DNA of 6,090 nt from Halalkaliarchaeum sp036625675 (GTDB lineage: Archaea > Halobacteriota > Halobacteria > Halobacteriales > Haloferacaceae). The stretch covers positions 1-6,090 of the forward strand of contig JAZKTH010000145.1 of assembly GCA_036625675.1 (NCBI GenBank). Direction: 5' to 3'. Position 1 is the first letter of the stretch. The number at the start of each line of letters is the position of its first letter. Of the stretch, positions 5,326-6,090 are shown piece by piece. The notes under the pieces are model-generated. The model did not search any database. It worked only from the letters and a program-made list of their open reading frames with translations, and was not told the origin of the DNA. Position numbers and translations under genes: made by a program.

Positions 5326-5424
5326 TTTCGCCTTTCCCTTTCTATAAGTGCAGCGGTGGCGCGTGGCGTCCCGCTCCTTGTGGGGAAGAGCAGTGGCCCT
5401 TACCGAAGATCGAGTGACTTCACG

Positions 5425-5754
5425 TCATCCTTCTTCAATAGGGATAGGGCCCTCAAAGCTCGCGTAATTGATGATAACGAACAGAATCACGAGTACTACA
5501 GCCAGTACGACAAACGCAAACGACCACCGGCGTTGATCAGCCGGTGACATATTCCATCGTGTGGCTGCCCACCTCGTCGAAACCAGTCCAACGAGGAACA
5601 CCGACACGCCGATTGCTCCGATATGAGCGCCACCGAGCAACGAAGCCGGGAGAAACATGAGGCCGATACCGACAAGTACTGCTCCGATAATCATAGCCAG
5701 GGCAGGAAGAACGCGGAACGTGCTCTTGGATTCGGAGTCTAAATCGGTAGCCAT
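5425..5754 (-). CDS. Small three-helix membrane protein of unknown function
   Basis: A 109-residue hydrophobic protein. Residues 1-13 are polar and acidic (MATDLDSESKSTF). Hydrophobic segments lie near 15-36, 38-60 and 78-98, with a polar loop (RWAATRWNMSPADQRRW) between the second and third and a short acidic tail. No catalytic or binding motif is visible and I do not recognise a family; it resembles the many small haloarchaeal membrane proteins of unknown role. The ATG at 5754 begins just before the polar N-terminus, and a TTTATC box is about 40 bp upstream. The gene is markedly poorer in GC than those to its left (26/60 at 5461-5520) and uses A/T-ending codons more freely. It sits between two IS605-like hairpins, which points to acquisition with, or insertion near, mobile elements. 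That it is a real gene is supported by the coherent membrane topology and acidic ends. Confidence 0.72.
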   Translation of the reverse strand: MATDLDSESKSTFRVLPALAMIIGAVLVGIGLMFLPASLLGGAHIGAIGVSVFLVGLVSTRWAATRWNMSPADQRRWSFAFVVLAVVLVILFVIINYASFEGPIPIEEG

Positions 5755-5765
5755 GTAAGCAGCGT

Positions 5766-5781
5766 GACGTGAGTGTACGTC
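5766..5781. repeat. Short inverted repeat between promoter and start of the small membrane protein
   Basis: GACGT (5766-5770) and ACGTC (5777-5781) are inverted copies separated by 6 bp. They lie between the TTTATC box and the ATG at 5754, close to the expected transcription start, where an operator could act. At 5 bp per arm it may be chance. Confidence 0.3.
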
Positions 5782-5790
5782 TCCACAGGT

Positions 5791-5798
5791 GATAAACC
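5791..5798 (-). promoter_or_regulatory. TATA-like box of the small membrane protein gene
   Basis: GGTTTATC on the minus strand is centred about 40 bp before the ATG at 5754, which would give a leader of roughly 10-15 nt. No Shine-Dalgarno sequence is evident in that leader. Confidence 0.45.
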
Positions 5799-5830
5799 GG
5801 GAACAATTTCACAGGCTGTCGAGGCGGATG

Positions 5831-5851
5831 CCACGGGGCTTGACCCCGTGG
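5831..5851 (+). repeat. IS200/IS605-like hairpin upstream of tnpB
   Basis: CCACGGGG (5831-5838) and CCCCGTGG (5844-5851) form a perfect 8-bp stem with a CTTGA loop, followed by AGGAAGCC. Hairpins of this form flank haloarchaeal IS605/IS1341-type elements and serve in them as transposase recognition sites or as the 3' stem of the guide RNA. It lies 103 bp before the tnpB start, so it may be the left end of that element, or the right end of an earlier neighbouring copy. Confidence 0.6.
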
Positions 5852-5919
5852 AGGAAGCCGATACTCGATGAAACATATCACGTTCGATGGCCAGCCCGAC
5901 TCCCACAATACACCTAAAC

Positions 5920-5926
5920 TTTTATT
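5920..5926 (+). promoter_or_regulatory. TATA-like box of tnpB
   Basis: TTTTATT is centred about 32 bp upstream of the ATG at 5955 and is preceded by the A/C-rich CACCTAAAC, where a TFB-recognition element would lie. This is the strongest archaeal TATA-like sequence in the window. Confidence 0.55.
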
Positions 5927-5954
5927 CGGCAACAAACGTGAATGTGAATTGCGG

Positions 5955-6090
5955 ATGGATGACGCGCCACGACGCACCGTGCCCATCAAACTCGACGTGC
6001 CCGAAGAGCGTCGTGGCGACCTCCATCAGACCAAGACTCAATTCCTCCACTGCGCCAACCGCACCAGCGAGTGGGCGTGGCGCTACGACG
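5955..6090 (+). CDS. tnpB: TnpB, RNA-guided endonuclease of IS200/IS605 family, N-terminal part (3' end outside window)
   Basis: The first 45 residues of a protein beginning MDDAPRRTVPIKLDVPEE, continuing through LHQTKTQFLHCANRTSEWAWRYD at the edge. This matches the N-terminal region I know from haloarchaeal OrfB/TnpB proteins ('RRTVPIKLDVP..R..DLH.TK.QFLHCANRT.EWAW'). TnpB proteins use a guide RNA derived from the element's right end to cleave DNA by a RuvC-type nuclease, helping the element persist at its sites; they are usually about 400 residues. The RuvC and zinc-finger parts are outside the window, so intactness cannot be judged. ATG 5955 was chosen because it opens the family-like sequence and has a TATA-like box about 32 bp upstream. 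GC content is intermediate between the low-GC segment to its left and the core genes. Confidence 0.85.
   Translation, partial: MDDAPRRTVPIKLDVPEERRGDLHQTKTQFLHCANRTSEWAWRYD

Larger units (their letters stand above)
5831..6090 (+). mobile_element. IS200/IS605 (IS1341-type) element, left part, continuing beyond the window
   Basis: The segment joins a terminal-type hairpin, a tnpB promoter and the start of tnpB. No tnpA (Y1 HUH transposase) is found between the hairpin and tnpB, so the element seen is of the tnpB-only type, unless tnpA lies elsewhere. The exact left boundary is not determinable; the hairpin at 5831 is taken as the approximate limit. Confidence 0.5.

Noticed and set aside
5305..5330. 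Intrinsic terminator in plus orientation (stem followed by TTTT)
   Set aside because: No plus-strand gene ends nearby (the closest ends at 4402), archaeal termination does not need such stems, and the stem matches mobile-element ends better.
5320..5547. A 75-codon plus-strand open frame starting in the hairpin
   Set aside because: It overlaps the small membrane protein antisense, its start lies within the hairpin arm, and its product shows no coherent pattern.
5296..5870. CRISPR-like arrangement of the two hairpins
   Set aside because: Only two palindromes, of different sequence and 500 bp apart; no regular repeat-spacer pattern.
5537..5989. A 150-codon minus-strand open frame opposite tnpB and its upstream region
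   Set aside because: It runs through the tnpB start, promoter and hairpin and overlaps the small membrane protein in another frame; the product has no recognisable features.

Overview
The window looks like chromosomal DNA of a halophilic archaeon (class Halobacteria). Evidence: very high GC over most of its length (a counted block at 4861-4920 is 44/60 G+C), acidic Asp/Glu-rich proteins, frequent GTG starts, TATA-like boxes about 25-34 bp upstream of start codons with almost no leader, and a haloarchaeal-type TnpB at the right edge. The genus cannot be fixed from this sequence.

Layout. (1) 1-633, plus strand: the C-terminal quarter of citrate synthase, then a small acidic helical protein of unknown function 6 nt downstream. 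(2) 638-2073, minus strand: a two-gene unit of a 127-residue haloarchaeal-type unknown protein followed by a 351-residue alpha/beta hydrolase, with GTGA start/stop overlap. It converges on the citrate synthase unit with only 4 nt between stop codons. (3) 2194-2895, plus strand: a six-helix DUF1405 (YpjA-like) membrane protein divergent from unit 2. (4) 3006-4402, plus strand: another two-gene unit, an unknown protein with a repetitive acidic N-terminus and a C-terminal CxxC/HxH motif, coupled to a second, smaller alpha/beta hydrolase. (5) 4486-5130, minus strand: an exported or membrane-anchored protein with a long acidic Ser/Thr/Gly linker and a C-terminal beta-rich domain. (6) About 5296-6090: a region of different character. 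GC falls (5461-5520 is 26/60 G+C), two IS200/IS605-like hairpins occur, a small three-helix membrane protein lies between them, and a tnpB gene starts at 5955 and runs off the edge.

How the genes work together. Only citrate synthase has a firm biochemical role (entry of acetyl-CoA into the TCA cycle). The two 'unknown protein + alpha/beta hydrolase' pairs share a design, with the unknown gene first, the hydrolase second and translational coupling at GTG starts, but no substrate can be read from the sequence. The right end is a mobile or accessory segment joined to an otherwise ordinary core region. I see no tRNA, rRNA or CRISPR array, and no clearly new multi-gene system. The most unusual items are the hairpin-bracketed low-GC segment and the Arg-rich insert in the first hydrolase.
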